A stretch of 64,000 nt of DNA from Lingula anatina (lineage: Eukaryota; Brachiopoda; Lingulata; Lingulida; Lingulidae). Under the pieces are notes generated by a model. It saw only the letters and a list, made by a program, of their open reading frames with translations. It searched no databases and was not told the origin of the DNA. Shown in pieces: positions 1 through 14,652 of the stretch. The stretch is taken from NCBI RefSeq assembly GCF_001039355.2, contig NW_019775500.1:47559-111558 (forward strand), read 5' to 3'. The position numbers were made by a program, and so were the translations under genes. The first letter of the stretch is position 1. Each line of letters begins with the position of its first letter.

Positions 1-52
1 TCCTCACACGCATCAGCTGGAGTACAGGGGGCACCTAAAGGACGCTGAGGAA
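1..52 (-). CDS. Gene 1 exon, module 28 (partial, window edge)
   Basis: Acceptor AG at 53-54; opens VPQRPLGAPC and continues CTPADACED before the window ends. Matches gene 2 module 25 (opens VPKKTLDAFC, then CTPADKCED). Confidence 0.7.
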
Positions 53-3000
53 CTGAAACAAATAGTATTAGAGTTATTGGTTTGAGAGTTACACGGGGCA
101 AACCTGTCCTCACACACATCAGCTGGAGTACAGGGGGCACCTAAAGGACGCTGAGGAACTGAAACAAACAGTATTATAGGCATTGGTTTGGGAATTAAAC
201 AAACCAAATCTTTCGATCTTCAGGTATTTCAACAGGGATGCTGGATGTTCTTAAATTTAAAACACAAGTATTATAAGTATTTAAAGTATCACAGCTATGA
301 TGAGATAATAATAAGGTTGCTGGACATAATTAAGTTCTGGACAAAGAATCATATTTCATCCGGGTGTTTATTTAGGACTTAAAAAGAAATTCAATAGATA
401 TGCTTATGTACAGTATATTTCCTAAATATCCTGAAACAAACATAAGAAGAAGCATGGAATATACACAAACACAGTCTGTTGATTTCACCTACCACAAACT
501 TCTTGTTTCTCGTAGGAGTTCTTCAAACACAAACAAATTCCCTGACTGCACTGTGTGTTAGCATCTGTGCATTTCTCTTCTCCTTTGACTGCTTCTAGAC
601 ATGGGGCATTCAACTTGCCCTTGGCTCCTGTAAAGATAAGAAGGGTTATCTTAATATAAGGACTATGTAACATATCCACAGCACTGGAATCTTATAGATA
701 CGAGCCAATAGTTCCTTGATTACTGTGGGTTTTACAATGCAGACAAATATTATTGAAAATAAATAAAATTTTCAAACTAATTCATGAATCTCATTTTGCA
801 TTTTCAGAAGAAAGAAATTATGCAAGACAAAAAGTATTAAGTATCCCATTACGGAAGTACATATATTTAAACACATACTGCATTTGCCTCCCTGTTCAAA
901 GTAGCCATTTCTACATCTACAGGCGTCCTCTCTACACTCTGCATTCCCGTCCAGACACTGGTCTTTGTCTTCAGCCTTGCAATAGTTGTTCAATGGAATC
1001 TTTTCAACTAAAAAAAGGGGAAACATACAAAACAATGACCAGTAAGTAGTTTACAGGACCAACTGAACTGTCAAAAAATGTATAAAAGAAAACACATTTT
1101 GATAACTAGTATCAACACTGTGAAAAGTATGTAATATGAATGTACATAGCAGTAGTGCATCAAAGATTTCATACCACACTGTCCATTTTTCTCAAAATAG
1201 TCCTGCTGACACTGACAGATTCTGTTACATCTGGCATGACTGTCTCTGCAAGTGTTGTCTGGCAGACATGGTTGCCCTAATTCACCAAGAGGTTCTGAAA
1301 AATTTCATACCAAGATTACTCAAATTATTGTCAAAATTAAAACAGACATTTAACCTACTAAAAAATTAACACAAAAGAATTAAGAGAGAAGACAACAGAG
1401 AACACAATTTTCTAAAGATATCACGCTAATTATATCTCATATTGCCGATCAGTGATTTATTGTTAAATGACATCTTTATACTTTCATTAACCAAATCTTA
1501 TTGTTTTACAATTTTTAAAGAACAGCAATCAAATTCATATTAATCATATCTTCACAAAAGATTCACTTCATATCTCTGCACTTACTGCACTGGTCTCCAG
1601 ATCTGCCATAGTCTGGTTTACACAGACACAAGGTGGCAGCAGTATCTCCTCGCCTGCACAGAACATCTTCCCCAGCACAAGAGTCGCCTGGCTCACATCT
1701 GGACCCATACGGGATGTCTGGTCCTTTGAAAGAAAAAAAAAACAATTGTATCATATGTTGTTTCTATTTTAATTTAAAATTTAGCATCAAATTTAAGCTT
1801 TCAAATTTAAAATTAGTTAAAATTAAAATTAAATTAAAATTAAATTTAAAAACAGTTAAAATTAAGCATGCAATTATTCTTTTTTAAAGTGCTGTATAGC
1901 AAGTTAATAACTTGAAATTCATGTCAAGTCAAAAAAGGAGGTTTAGAACTTAACATACTGAAGTTAGTTAAGCGCTTCCACCTATATCTACAGAAGGTGA
2001 AGCCATTTTAACTGTCCAATTTTCTGAAAGCAGAAATGGATTTTACTTACTGCAGACATTGTTCTTGTAAAAGTATCCTTTCTTGCACATACAGAGCTCC
2101 CTGTCACACTCGGCATTGGTGATCAGACACCGCTGGTTACTGAGGCATGGAGTCAAGATCTGACCATTGGAAACTACAAGATAGAGGTTATAATCTTACA
2201 GTGGGTACCATATGCTACAATGTTAGAATAAGAAGCTGCTGTTTGCCACTAAAATTCAATAATCAATTCTTGGATGACAACAGATTATAGTGTCAATGAT
2301 ATTATTTTCAAAATTTTAAAAGAAATGGTGTATAGAGCATGTTTTTGGTTTTCTAACTTTATTTATTCTGAGAAGAATGTGGTACTATTCTTTAAGAATG
2401 TTACTACAGTTACTCAACACATGATGTAATACTTTTGATGAAAAAATATTAACATATTTTTTTAATGTTTGAAAATTTAGCAAAGTTCTCTTACTGCATA
2501 TGTTGTCAGAGTTTGGTGAGAAATCCACTTTACAAAGACATCTGTTGTTCTGACAAACAGCATTCTCGTCTTTACACACATCTTCCTCAGTGCAGGAGCT
2601 GTACAGCTGCTTCTTAGGATCTGGCCAGAAATAAGGAATGTGTGCAATAACAGAAGATTAAAGTTTATAACTGATGACCAGGTTAATTACCATGTGTTTC
2701 TTTATGTATGTAGTCTTCTAATTAATGGTTGAGCAATACTTTGTCTGGACACACAATTCATCGTTACTGATAGATATACTAACTATATTGTGGAATTCTG
2801 AGCAAAAGTCCATTATTTCTAATCTTTTATGCAAATTAGAACAACCAGGGGCGGATTTAGGCCGTCTTCTGGGTCTTCCGGAAGACGGTCAGATTTTAAA
2901 GTTTACATTGACGGGTATTTAATATTTTCTGTCGGAAGACGGTCAAAAATGGAGGACGGATTAACAAAAATAATTTGGAAGACTCAGAAAATATCTCTGG

Positions 3001-6000
3001 ATCCGCCCCTGACAACACTGCTTTGCCTTTGAAAATTCTAAATGAAGATATATACTCAAACAAACAATGTGCACAGTCTTGATGGAGTACAGTCAACATA
3101 CCACATTTTCCATTTTTCTCAAAATGTGTTTCCACGCAGACACAGGTCCCTCTCAGACACTGAGCAAAGATGTCATTACAGGTTCCTGATGATGTACAGG
3201 GGCCATTCAGGTCTCCACGGGGGGCTGAAATAGGGAAAAAATATTAAGAGGGGACAAGTTATGCAATGTTCTAATCTCTGACCAATTATAAAGTACTTTA
3301 TAATATCTACATTCAAGCAGGGTTTCACATTTTATGAAAGTATAAATTGAGCTTCTTTTTCTTTGCTTTGCAAGGTCACACATTTTTAACACTGCAATTG
3401 CCCTCTCTCTATAATTTAAAAACAATTCTTTGTATTCTCAAAATGGTCTTTTTTTTTGGTTTTATGCATAATCACTTGCTTCAAAAATACAAAGCAGTCA
3501 CCTGTGAACTGCTCTATAAAGAATACTTATTAGCATTATTGGTGAAGTAAACTTACCACATACAGGGCCAGTAGGTGTTTCCTTCTGGTAGAAATCTCTC
3601 TGACACCTACACCTGCCCAGCCTGCACTCTGCCTCTCCATCTTTACACACCTGGACACCTGCCACTGACCTGCATGGCTCTCCAAGCTCTCCTAATGGAA
3701 CTGAAATAGAAACATGGGACACACTAGAGCAAGGCTTCTTTTGTACTGATAACTCAACACCACTATGTACTGGCCCCCATTTGGGTCTTACAATGGAAGT
3801 GAGACAAAACTACAGTGAAAAATAAGATAACTGTTGTAATGAAGATGCAATTTTTCAGTTAACAATAACCCATAAGGCTTACAAATCTTTGTATACAGGT
3901 ATCAAAGTTCAGCCATGAAGAAAATATTATAAGTTATCAATACAACTTTAAATGCTCGCTCAAAAAGTGCAAATTAATATTCATATTTTTTCTGGATTAT
4001 TAAAAAAAATATAATAACATAATTTCTCTCTTACCACACTGTCCATTCATCTCAAAGTACTCCCGCTGGCACTGACAAATGTTGTTGAAGCACTCAGCCT
4101 GTGGCACAGTACAGGGTTCTCCAGGAGTTGTCAGACACTGGAGACCTAGCTTGCCACCCTCCTCTGAATAGATATAGATGTTTGATGCAATTGTATAGAA
4201 ATCTATGAATTAAAATCTGTTAGTTGCTTTGTGAAATTCTCCTTGAAATGCAAATAAAATGTATTAAATCTGTATTAACACCAGATTGCCAGAAACCCTA
4301 TAAGTAAAAAATATCATAGGACTAAGCTGGATCTCACTTGCTCCCTTATAAAGTCAATACACAGTTAAAAAAAGTGCAACAATCTTGGAAAAAACTTTAC
4401 AATGCCACCTTTCTAAAACCTCCACAATTAAGACAATGTTATCACAGGAATGACCTGCAGCACTCACCACAGTTTCCATCGACCACCTGGAACCCCTCAG
4501 CACACTTGCATCTTCCTCCCTGACAACGAGAATTGTTCCCCAGACACACGTCACCTGGGAAACATCTGTCACCTGGGCCTGGCTTTAACTCTACAGGAGA
4601 AACATGTATCTGTACAGTATCCTCAATCATGTTTTACATTGCAAATATGTACCTAAGTGTGTATGTCTGTGTTAGAATGCATGTCCTTTTTTAAAAAACT
4701 AAAATCAATAACCCAAGATTTTACTTATTAACTTTGTACTATCATATTCTGACACTTTCTGATAATAAAAACTTAATGGCTATATATGATGATTGATTAT
4801 TTTGAAAGACTAGCAAAATGAAATTAAAATTTGTTACAACATACCACAATTTCCAAACTTCTGAAAGTAGTCCTGCTCACACTCGCAGATATTTGTGGGT
4901 AAGTGGCAGACACTGTGTGTGTCAGTGCACCTAGCCTGGGGAAGGCATGGTTCATTGAGGCCACCACGCAGTCCTAGTGAATAGAAATATAACCAGCCAT
5001 GTATCAGCTGGCCTGCCATGCAATGAGGAGGCCTGCACTGAGCATGGTTCACAAAATAACTGTAGACCCAAAATTGGTCTAAACAACTTCAAGACCAAAA
5101 ATTTTGTCTAAGTAGGTTGCATGTTAGTTTCACAAAAAAACTCAAGTCAGTTTCCTGGCTAAGGATGTTTGCATCCACTGTTGTAATGTTGGTAACAGAC
5201 TGGAACTGACTTAAGGGTTTTTTTTGTGAAACAGGGACCTGGACAAATTCATCCTAGTCTGCTGAAATAAGGTAAGTATTGGTCTAAAAACTCAGAAAAG
5301 TCTTTCTAGTTTAAATACAGCTGCCATAATCCATTAGACTGGATTACTGCTAATTTAGCATGAGTGAAAGTAGACAAAAATTTTGGTCTAAAGCCTAAGA
5401 ACAATTTTTGGGCTAAAGTTATTTTGTGAAGCACACTCCTAATGCAGGTTAACTGCAGACATTCTAGTGCAATTAAAATCATGATTGTTTTGACAATCAT
5501 TTCAGTCACAAAACCCCTTAAATAACTACTAGTAGCTTACCTTGTAAAAACACCCAAGTCATATCTGATACATACCTTGGCACAGGGGTCAGCTTAAAAC
5601 TATATTCAAAAGAACTGCTCTTTTTGGACAGATTATCAACTTTAAATTTACAAATAATTCATGTTGTGTTGAGATCACATTCCTCAACTTACTGCAAGCC
5701 TGGTCCTGTATACTGAAGTAATGGTCAGAGGAACACTGACACGTTCTTCTGACACACTCTGCATTCACGTCTGCACACTCACTGGTCGTAGCGCAACTTC
5801 CATTGATGGGTTTCTTTAAGACTGGAGGAAAAGCAAAAATTCATAATATTGATGATGTGATCAAGGTCTAGTGAAAGTAGACTAAAAGCTTGACTGACTT
5901 TAAGTATGATTAAACAGTGGAAATAAGTTTAAATTAGAGTTTAAATTGAAAGAAAGTTTAAATTGAAAGACAAAAATATACCAGTTCTAAAATGGTCATA

Positions 6001-9000
6001 GATTTAAAAATATGCATTATTACTTACTTAACTAACCTCTTTGTCTCATGAGGGATTTAAGGTCACAATTACATCATTATTTGGAATTAAAAGAAATTAT
6101 CATTTAGATTTACAAAAACCAATGAATAAATGAAAATGAAAAACATTCTCTATACATGTACACATGTATGGATCAGTACAAGAAAACCCGCTACTCACTG
6201 CAGCTCTCCCCAATCTTCACATGTCTTGGGTTACACACACACTCCCCACTCACACAGCGTGTGTCGTCATCTGTACACCTTACTGGAGAGCTCACTGGCA
6301 GACACGGGGTGTCTACCTTGCCACGCTCCTCTGAAATTAGCAAGAAATACATACATGAATTTAAAGGATTATATCAACCTTGCCTTATGGACAAAAATAA
6401 CATTTACCCATCAGAGATTGTATGTTTCTTTTTCAAGCAGTAACATTCTTGTTATCTAACTGAAATAGACTTTGTGACAATTGAACTAATTTTTTAATTT
6501 GATACAACACTGGTGTGCTAGCATGCAAAATTTCACTTTATTTTCCATTTACACTCTTACTCAAAGATATCATATTAAGTATCATGGTTCTATTGTTTAT
6601 ATAAAAATCTACTTCTACACCACATTTAGTACAGCCTTACTATTATTTCTGTACACTTACTACACTGTCCATCCTTATAGAAGAACTCTGGCTTGCAGTC
6701 ACATATCCCAGCAGCAGTACACTCAGCATTCTGGTCAGCACACACATCTTCAGAGTTACGCACACAGCTTGACTTGGTTGGAATATTTGGCACTACAATG
6801 AATGAACAACAGGAGGAATAGTATTAAGATGAAGTCAACATACTAGCTAACATCAATAAGTTAATTTTTGAAAACACTGAAAAATATTTGAAATGAAAAA
6901 TATAGTGGAATTGCCAAAAAAAAAAAAATCACAGTTCCGCTAATGACCTATGGCAATATGTATCCATTTTAATTTATATAAGTTACTGTACACACTATCA
7001 ATATTGCCCAAAAAGTTATTAGTATCATTGGTAAACATCAACTCACCACAGCGGTTGTTCTTGATGTGGTGTTCTCTCTGACATACACAGGTGTCGTTGC
7101 CAGGGTTACACTCTGTGTTTGGGTCATCACATCTTGGGATATACCTCTCAGGCAGACATGGTTTGGACAGCTTACCTCTGGGTACTGGAATGACAGACAA
7201 AAATATTCCTTTAACTTTTGCCTGGTGTTTTGCAAACAGTTATTGTTTTGTTGGGTCAAAATAGTTTAGCTTTGTTGAACTTTGATGAATCAAATTTGTA
7301 GGAATTAAAATATAACAATGCTACTTAAACAAACATTTCTAAAAAAAAAAAATGCAACAATAAATTAAGAGAGACATCTTTAATACAACAGTTAAATTAT
7401 ATTTTTTTGCTTGTGTGCTCAAATATGAATCCACATTTACAACAAAAAATCCCATCTCACGCCTATTGAGAAGTTCCAATTATTTATTTTAACTTACAGC
7501 ACTGCCCAGTCAGTGTGTCCACATAGAACTCTGGCAGACATGTGCATTTCCCTGTGACACACTCTGCATTACTACCACACTGCTCACCAGGGGAACAAGA
7601 TGAGCCTGGCTGGAGTTCAGCAACTTAAACAAAATGAAATACCTCCGACATTTTTCATATTACTCACAAGCATTTTCTCGTCGCAATTTTCAAGATAAAT
7701 TGTCACACAAAAAATTACAGAGAATTCTAAAGATTTTACTATGGGTAAATGCAAAGTCAACTTATATTCACATATGGCAAAATTAAATGTTGTATCAATT
7801 TTAGCCCTCTACTCACCACAGTTGCCATTCTTGTCAAAGAAGCCTGCCTTACACTGACATCGTCTTGTGATCTGGTCACACACAGCATTGGGGTCAGCAC
7901 ACTGTCCACTGCCAAGGGTACACTGACCACCATTACCTGTCTTCTCAACTAAAACAGGCAAAGATTTAATGCATGCTAAATTACTGTAAGAATACCACAC
8001 ACAATATGTCCTTAGTTTTATCACAACATTTTTGAAAATCTGCCATTATCTTCTGTTTCTAGTGTTTTGGGATATTCATCAATATAATTATCCCTTACTT
8101 TACCTTTTTTCCTGTCTCACTTCATATATCATTAAGAATGGCAGCCAATATTAATCAATAATCAATGTCATATATGACTTAAGTTACTCACCACATCTTC
8201 TGCCGCTGAGGTAATGAGTGCTGACACATTGACAGGTGCCATTCTGACAAATGGCATTGTCATCACTACACTGGTAGGAGGGGCCATCACAAGCTCCACC
8301 CACATCTGGTTTTTGTACTGAATATCAAATAAAATCACTATTTTAGGAGAAACCACTGACAAAATGTTCCAAAAAAAAAAAAAAAAAAAAAAAAAAATTG
8401 CAAGCCATTTATTTAGAACTTGAATGGGATTAAGAATATTTCAAATAACCAAACCAAAACAGAATCTGAAAAGCACTTCTGACTATTCTCATTTGCAAAA
8501 GTTATATGAATTTATATGAAACAATTGCTCTTGTTTACACTGTCATGATTTAATAATGCAATTACTATACCACATCTTTCATTGAGAGGAAAGAATCCTT
8601 CCTTGCATATACACTGCTGATCACACCTTGCATTACCATCAGCGCACTGGTCGTCATCTTGACACGGGGCACCAATGCCAAACCGCGGCTCTGAACATAA
8701 TGTGAATATCAATGTAAAACAAGACCAGTTAGAAACTAGATTCATTGTTCCATTAAACCTGATGGACCAAAGGCACAATGGAGTGCTATATGGAAAAGCT
8801 CAATATTCTGAGAGAGAATATCTCATTAAAATAATATAACTCAAAATCCGTAAGCATTTCTTTAAGATGACCATGCAGTTGTAACTAAGTAACAAAATTT
8901 TACAGAAGCATAAGCAACATTCTGAGGGGAGGAATCTAAACATGGAGAACTTTTTAGTGAGCACTCACCACATTTATTGTTGAGAAGAGCATATCCTTGC

Positions 9001-12000
9001 TTACAAAAACATTTGTCTCGTATGCACTCTGCGTTATCATCAGCGCAAATATCCAGAGATGTGCAATCACCACTCGTCGGAACTTTCCGTACTTGATAAG
9101 AACAAAACAAGAAACAAAATGGTCTACATGTCTACAACTACAAGCATAAAGTTCACAAAAGGAAATTCTCACCATTACCAATTTAGTCATCTAGAAACAG
9201 CAAAGAGAAGACAAAAGGTTGTGCCTAAAAAGTACCATTATCAATCCTTAAAGAAGAAACTTCATGTCACTAAGTACTGAAAAATCTATAAAATTTCTTA
9301 GTCTGCACTACCTACAAAGCTCAGTGACAAACATATGAACTAAAAGTGTCTCCAAATGACCAGATAATGTAGAAAGTTCCACAGAAACTTCCAAAACACA
9401 TATCCAAAAGCTTCACTTAATCAACCTGGTCATCTCAGATGACCACAGTTTGACCATTTCTGCTCTAAGTTAACACAATTCTATATGCCACTCTATTCTA
9501 CACATGACATAAACCCTTAGGCAAAGGATACTTTTTCTAAATGTCAATTCAAAGAAAGACTATTAACCAAACGATAAATGCTAGATAAAAATTTATCACT
9601 TGGTAACATACCACATTTTCCCATGAGAGTGTGATAGAAATGGGTGTCAATGCACTGACATCTTGCAAGATGACATCTCCCAAACTCGTCCAAGCAGACG
9701 TCACCCAAGTCACAGACACCATTGATGGGGATCTTGGGGGCTGAAGGATTTTAGTTCATAAAGTTATTTCTTTTTAAATCAATATTTCCCCATTTTCCAG
9801 TGGTACATCTTGTTATAAACACTTAAGTAAATAGTGAATCTCTATTATATTACTTGAACAGGATTGATAAATCCCGTACCTTAATTTTGTTTACTAAATT
9901 AATTTAGCAGGAGCATAATGTTTAATGACATGTGACTCTAACTAAATTTAAACCATGGCATACAAAATGCACCACTTACCACATTTAATGTTCTTAGCAA
10001 AGAATGTGTCAGTGCAGTGACAGCGGCCATCTTTACAGTTGGAGTTGGGGTCTGCACACTGGTCCACAGACTCCGTACATCTCTGGTTCAGCGGGATCTT
10101 CAGAACTGGAATAAAATTCATTCATGATCTTTACTAAGTAAGGAAATTAATTTCCTTTACCCAACCATAATGAGCAGTCTGAAACAATTATTTTCATTAA
10201 GACAAAAAGTCTTCCTGGTAATAAAGGCATATGAAAATTTCAACATACACGTAGTTATGCTGTGAGGACAAAAAAATTAACAACGGGTTCAGTAGCATTA
10301 GTAAGATTAATATTTGTAAAACTGTGGACAAAATATAAAAGAGATATAACAGCAATCAGTGCTGCTTGTAGCATACAACTTACCACATTTGCCATTCTTT
10401 TCATAATATTCTCCTTTGCAGTAACAGGCTCCCACCAAGCAGGCAGCATTTTCATCTTTACACACATCCTGAGATGAGCAGCCATCATTGAGACCCAGCT
10501 TTGCAACTGAAAAATGAATATTACAAAAAGTCAGTCACTAACATATCATCTTCTGATTACTAAATGGCAATAATCATTGTAAATAACAGAGAAAATAAAC
10601 TTGTGACATACAGAGTTTTCATAAATAATGCTCAGCGCTTGCTGGTTTTCTTTGACTTTTTTGTTTGATCAAAATACTCAAACTATAACTCCAAGTATAA
10701 GTGCAACTGTAAAGAAAAGTTTGCTACTGATTGGTCAGTTAACATACCACATCGTCCACTCTTCTCGTAGTGGTCATTGTTACACCTACACGCCCCTGCC
10801 TGACAGGTAGCTGCCACGTCTGCACACTCCTCGTCTGGGGCACAGCGGTCACCCAGGGGGATGGAGGGACCTGGAGAACACATCATAACCCAAGGGGAAT
10901 ATTTAGTGGGATTTGAATGCAAATTAGTGGGAAAATTACCAGATATTAAAAAAATTCTCTAGTGCATAAAACAGTTATAAAAAATAAAAAATGATACTAT
11001 GTTTGTCACTCTTCCAGTTGTATTTCACAAAGAAAAGTTTTTGAAATACAATATTAAACTTACAATTTTAATGAGAATGGTTCACCCGTTTTCTCGGTAG
11101 ACATAAATGTAGTAGCTGAAGTTTGCCAGACAGAGACACCACTTCAACTAGACTAAAATATCAAGTCCATTAATACATTATAAAAACTTCCTTTATATGA
11201 ACCATAAACACTTACGGCACATGCCAGCCTTGGGGAAGTATCCCTGTATACAGCGACATATCCCAGACTGACATCGTCCAAATTGGTCCACACACTGGTC
11301 TAAGGCACTCTGACACCGGGAACCCAGGGCTATCTTATAGTCTGCAAGGAGTTACACAGATTATCAGTGAAATGTGGGGTAAATGCCATTTTTATATTCA
11401 ATTCATACATGTATCTTTATACATTTATAAAATTTATCAAAATAGTATATCAAAAACTAAAGGTATATGTTATTTTTTATATATCTGGTAAAAATTGTAT
11501 CTTTTTTCCTTAACCATTAACATGATTACGTGTATTCAGTGCATAAAAATTTGGAGACAAAAGTTAATTGAACATTTCCCAATAAAATATACATATTATT
11601 TAATATTACTCTATTAAGGAAGTATTTATGTATTTCCAATAAACATGGCAATATCTGAAAATTTAATCTCATTGAGAATGTTTCAACACAATAAAAACTC
11701 ACCACAGCTTCCATATTTCTCATAAAAATCTGGTTTACACCTGCAGCGCCCTCCTCTGCACTCTGCGTTGGTACTGTTACATATGTCTGGGACTGCACAC
11801 AAACCATTCAGGGGAATGTGGGGGACTAAAGACAATGTAGAAATGTGAGTTTTTAAATGATCTGCGTCAATTTCTTAACCATTCACTTCTACACATCTCT
11901 GACTTCAGCTGTGCTTATAGGGATGAAACAGCATGTACATGTACAGTATGATTCCAATTGTAAAGGTACATTTGCTTCTACATGTAAATGTAATTAGGAT

Positions 12001-14609
12001 GGTGAAAGTACATGTAGATATAGATAATTACAGCAATATAGCCTTTTTCACTGATCCACCATTCACACCTTTATTCAGGTAGGACAACTGTGCAGGTAAT
12101 TAGTCTACCTGTTAGTGGTGGTTACCTGTTAAAGGCTGGATATACCTGTTAAAACTGTCACTAGTGTCCTTGACACCTTTCTACTGGGTAAAAGGCAGCT
12201 ATATGAATTATCTGATTTAAGTGTACAATAGGAAATAGGAGAGAGACATAGCTGTGAGTGTAATCAGCTTTACACTGTGACAAAATTAAGAAAGACAAAG
12301 TCAACTCCTCCTATATCATTGACAAAACAGAGAAAACCAGACAATGCCATCACCAGCTTGCACTTATGTACTATTTTCTAGAACATCTCTACCACATACT
12401 CCTGCAGTGACTCAGATTTGAAGAGTTTTTATACACATAAAATGGGTCATTAAATCTAGATCAGCATATGCCAGCTGATGTGAAAAAATCTTTGGGATCA
12501 TATCCAGGTGAGAAGTAAAATTTAACACAATGGAGCCTAAGTGATTTTAAACATTGGAAAAGATATATATATATATATGTGAATACAGACAAAGACAAGT
12601 CAGAAATATAGTTTAAAAAAATAGTGACCAAACAACTCTAGAAGTAAGAGGTGCATATATTAAGAACATACACTGTGTAATTGTCATATTTCTGCCCTGG
12701 GTTTATGACAATTCCAACTTTGAAAACACATTAATTCAATATAAATGCTGCACCTACAGTAGCATAGTAACATCTGTGCCATTAAAAACCTGATCTTGTA
12801 TCCTGAGGGATGGTAATAGCATGGCGCTGAGTTCAATTTTTTAATGAGCAGTTCCCTAGCCCAAGGTAACATATTTAAAATTCAATTCAAAATTTCTAGA
12901 AGTGTTATCCTTATGTGTAAGTCTTGCTATACCGTTGCAATGTTTAAAAAATACCCATAAGCAACAGAAATTTAACATCAAATTAACACAACTTGTACCT
13001 CTTTGGAAATTTTTGAAGCCAGTATGCATACATGTAACTTCCATCTTTTTTTATTTACATCGTGCATAGATCTCTACTGAAAAGGAAACTATACTGCTTC
13101 TTGGCACCTAGCTCTTTAGCTCAAATAAGATATACTGCATGTAATGTAGTGGTAATGAAATTATAAAAACAGTATCAAATTAAAAAAAAATAAAAATAAA
13201 GAACCATAAAATATGGAATGAAAAATGTGTTATGAAAACAAACTTAATTTGTCCAGATTACCATTTACAGAAAAGTTAACCTGGTCAATAAAAATTTAAA
13301 AAGAGATTTTTAAATATTGCTCACCACAAACTGGATTTCCGTTGATGATTTTAGCAAAGTATCCTTTGACACACCTGCACTGTAGAAAGTCAGGGTCACA
13401 GTGAGCATTGTTGTCTTTACAGCGGTCCAGATTCAGCTCACAGGGCTGGTTCAAACTAATTCTAGAACCTGCAGTTAGAGACCAGAAAACATTGCAAAGG
13501 AACAAAGAAAAAATCTTGTTTTTAACTTTCAGTTTAAGGACAGGGTTTAAGCCTACTCCAACACAAAATAAACTGAAGTGTAGAAGTCCATTTAAATAAA
13601 ATACTGTACCAATTATGTGAAAAAAAAAAATTTATTATAGATCTACTGGCACCTCATTCATTTTAACAGCTATTATTTTATATGATTATCACACAAATAT
13701 AAACAAAACATACCATATCTACTGTAGTGGACATACTACTACCACTTACGTATTCTGTCCAGACACTGGTATTCTAAATGTAGGTAGTTGGTTAAAATTT
13801 CCACATCATCAGTTNGGCGGAACGATCCGGACGAGACCGAAACCATGTGTACCGCCAGCGCTAACGCTGGTGGTACAATTACAATTTCATGGTGATAAAC
13901 TACAAATGAAAATACACTGGAATGATATCTAACCCCCTCCCCGTTTATCACTCCATCATAACCCTATTGTTGCCTATTGCAAATATGTGGAGTTTGAAGT
14001 TTGATAAATGATGCTGTACATCACTTGCACTTGAATTTTAATCAAGATTAACATCTGGTTTTTTAAAAAAGTTCTTTCCGTCTAGTCTTAGTTGTTCAGC
14101 ATATTTTCTGTTCTCTGAGTGAGAGATATGATTAACTATTTAATTCTTGAGATGGAAAGCTGATCGAGTGGCTTTTGTTCACAGTAGAAGCCATCGATAA
14201 ATCTACACAAAATTAACTGGACACTAGTGGTTCACTGTCTTACCATTCACCCCTGCAAGCTGTTTATATCCCCTAAATTCTGCAACATCCTTACAGCCTT
14301 TTCCTCTACCGGTAGTTTTTAAAAGCGGAAGTTGAAAAAAATAGGTAAACTTATGCGCAATCTGAGTGCGATCTCAACTACTGCATTGTATGACGGCGGT
14401 AAATTTGTTTGGAATGAGTACGCATGTGGTAGCACTCAAACCTGCTTAATTATATTACGCATTTTTAATATGACCTAAAAAGCATACAATATCGATCATT
14501 CTACAATGCATTTCGTCTAATGGTCAATTAACTATATAATTATTCATACCTGTTTGGAATGACAATTGCCAGAGGGAGATTTTCTCACGCGCCATACTTC
14601 AACCATCTC

Positions 14610-14652
<43 letters not shown>

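Noticed and set aside
1750-1885. Lys/Ile/Leu-rich plus-strand frame
   Set aside because: Low-complexity AAATTTAAAATTA-type intron sequence, not coding.
6130-6459. Plus-strand ORFs of 95-109 codons over gene 1 module 15
   Set aside because: They span an EB exon and its introns with no splice or protein logic; the minus-strand module explains the coding composition.
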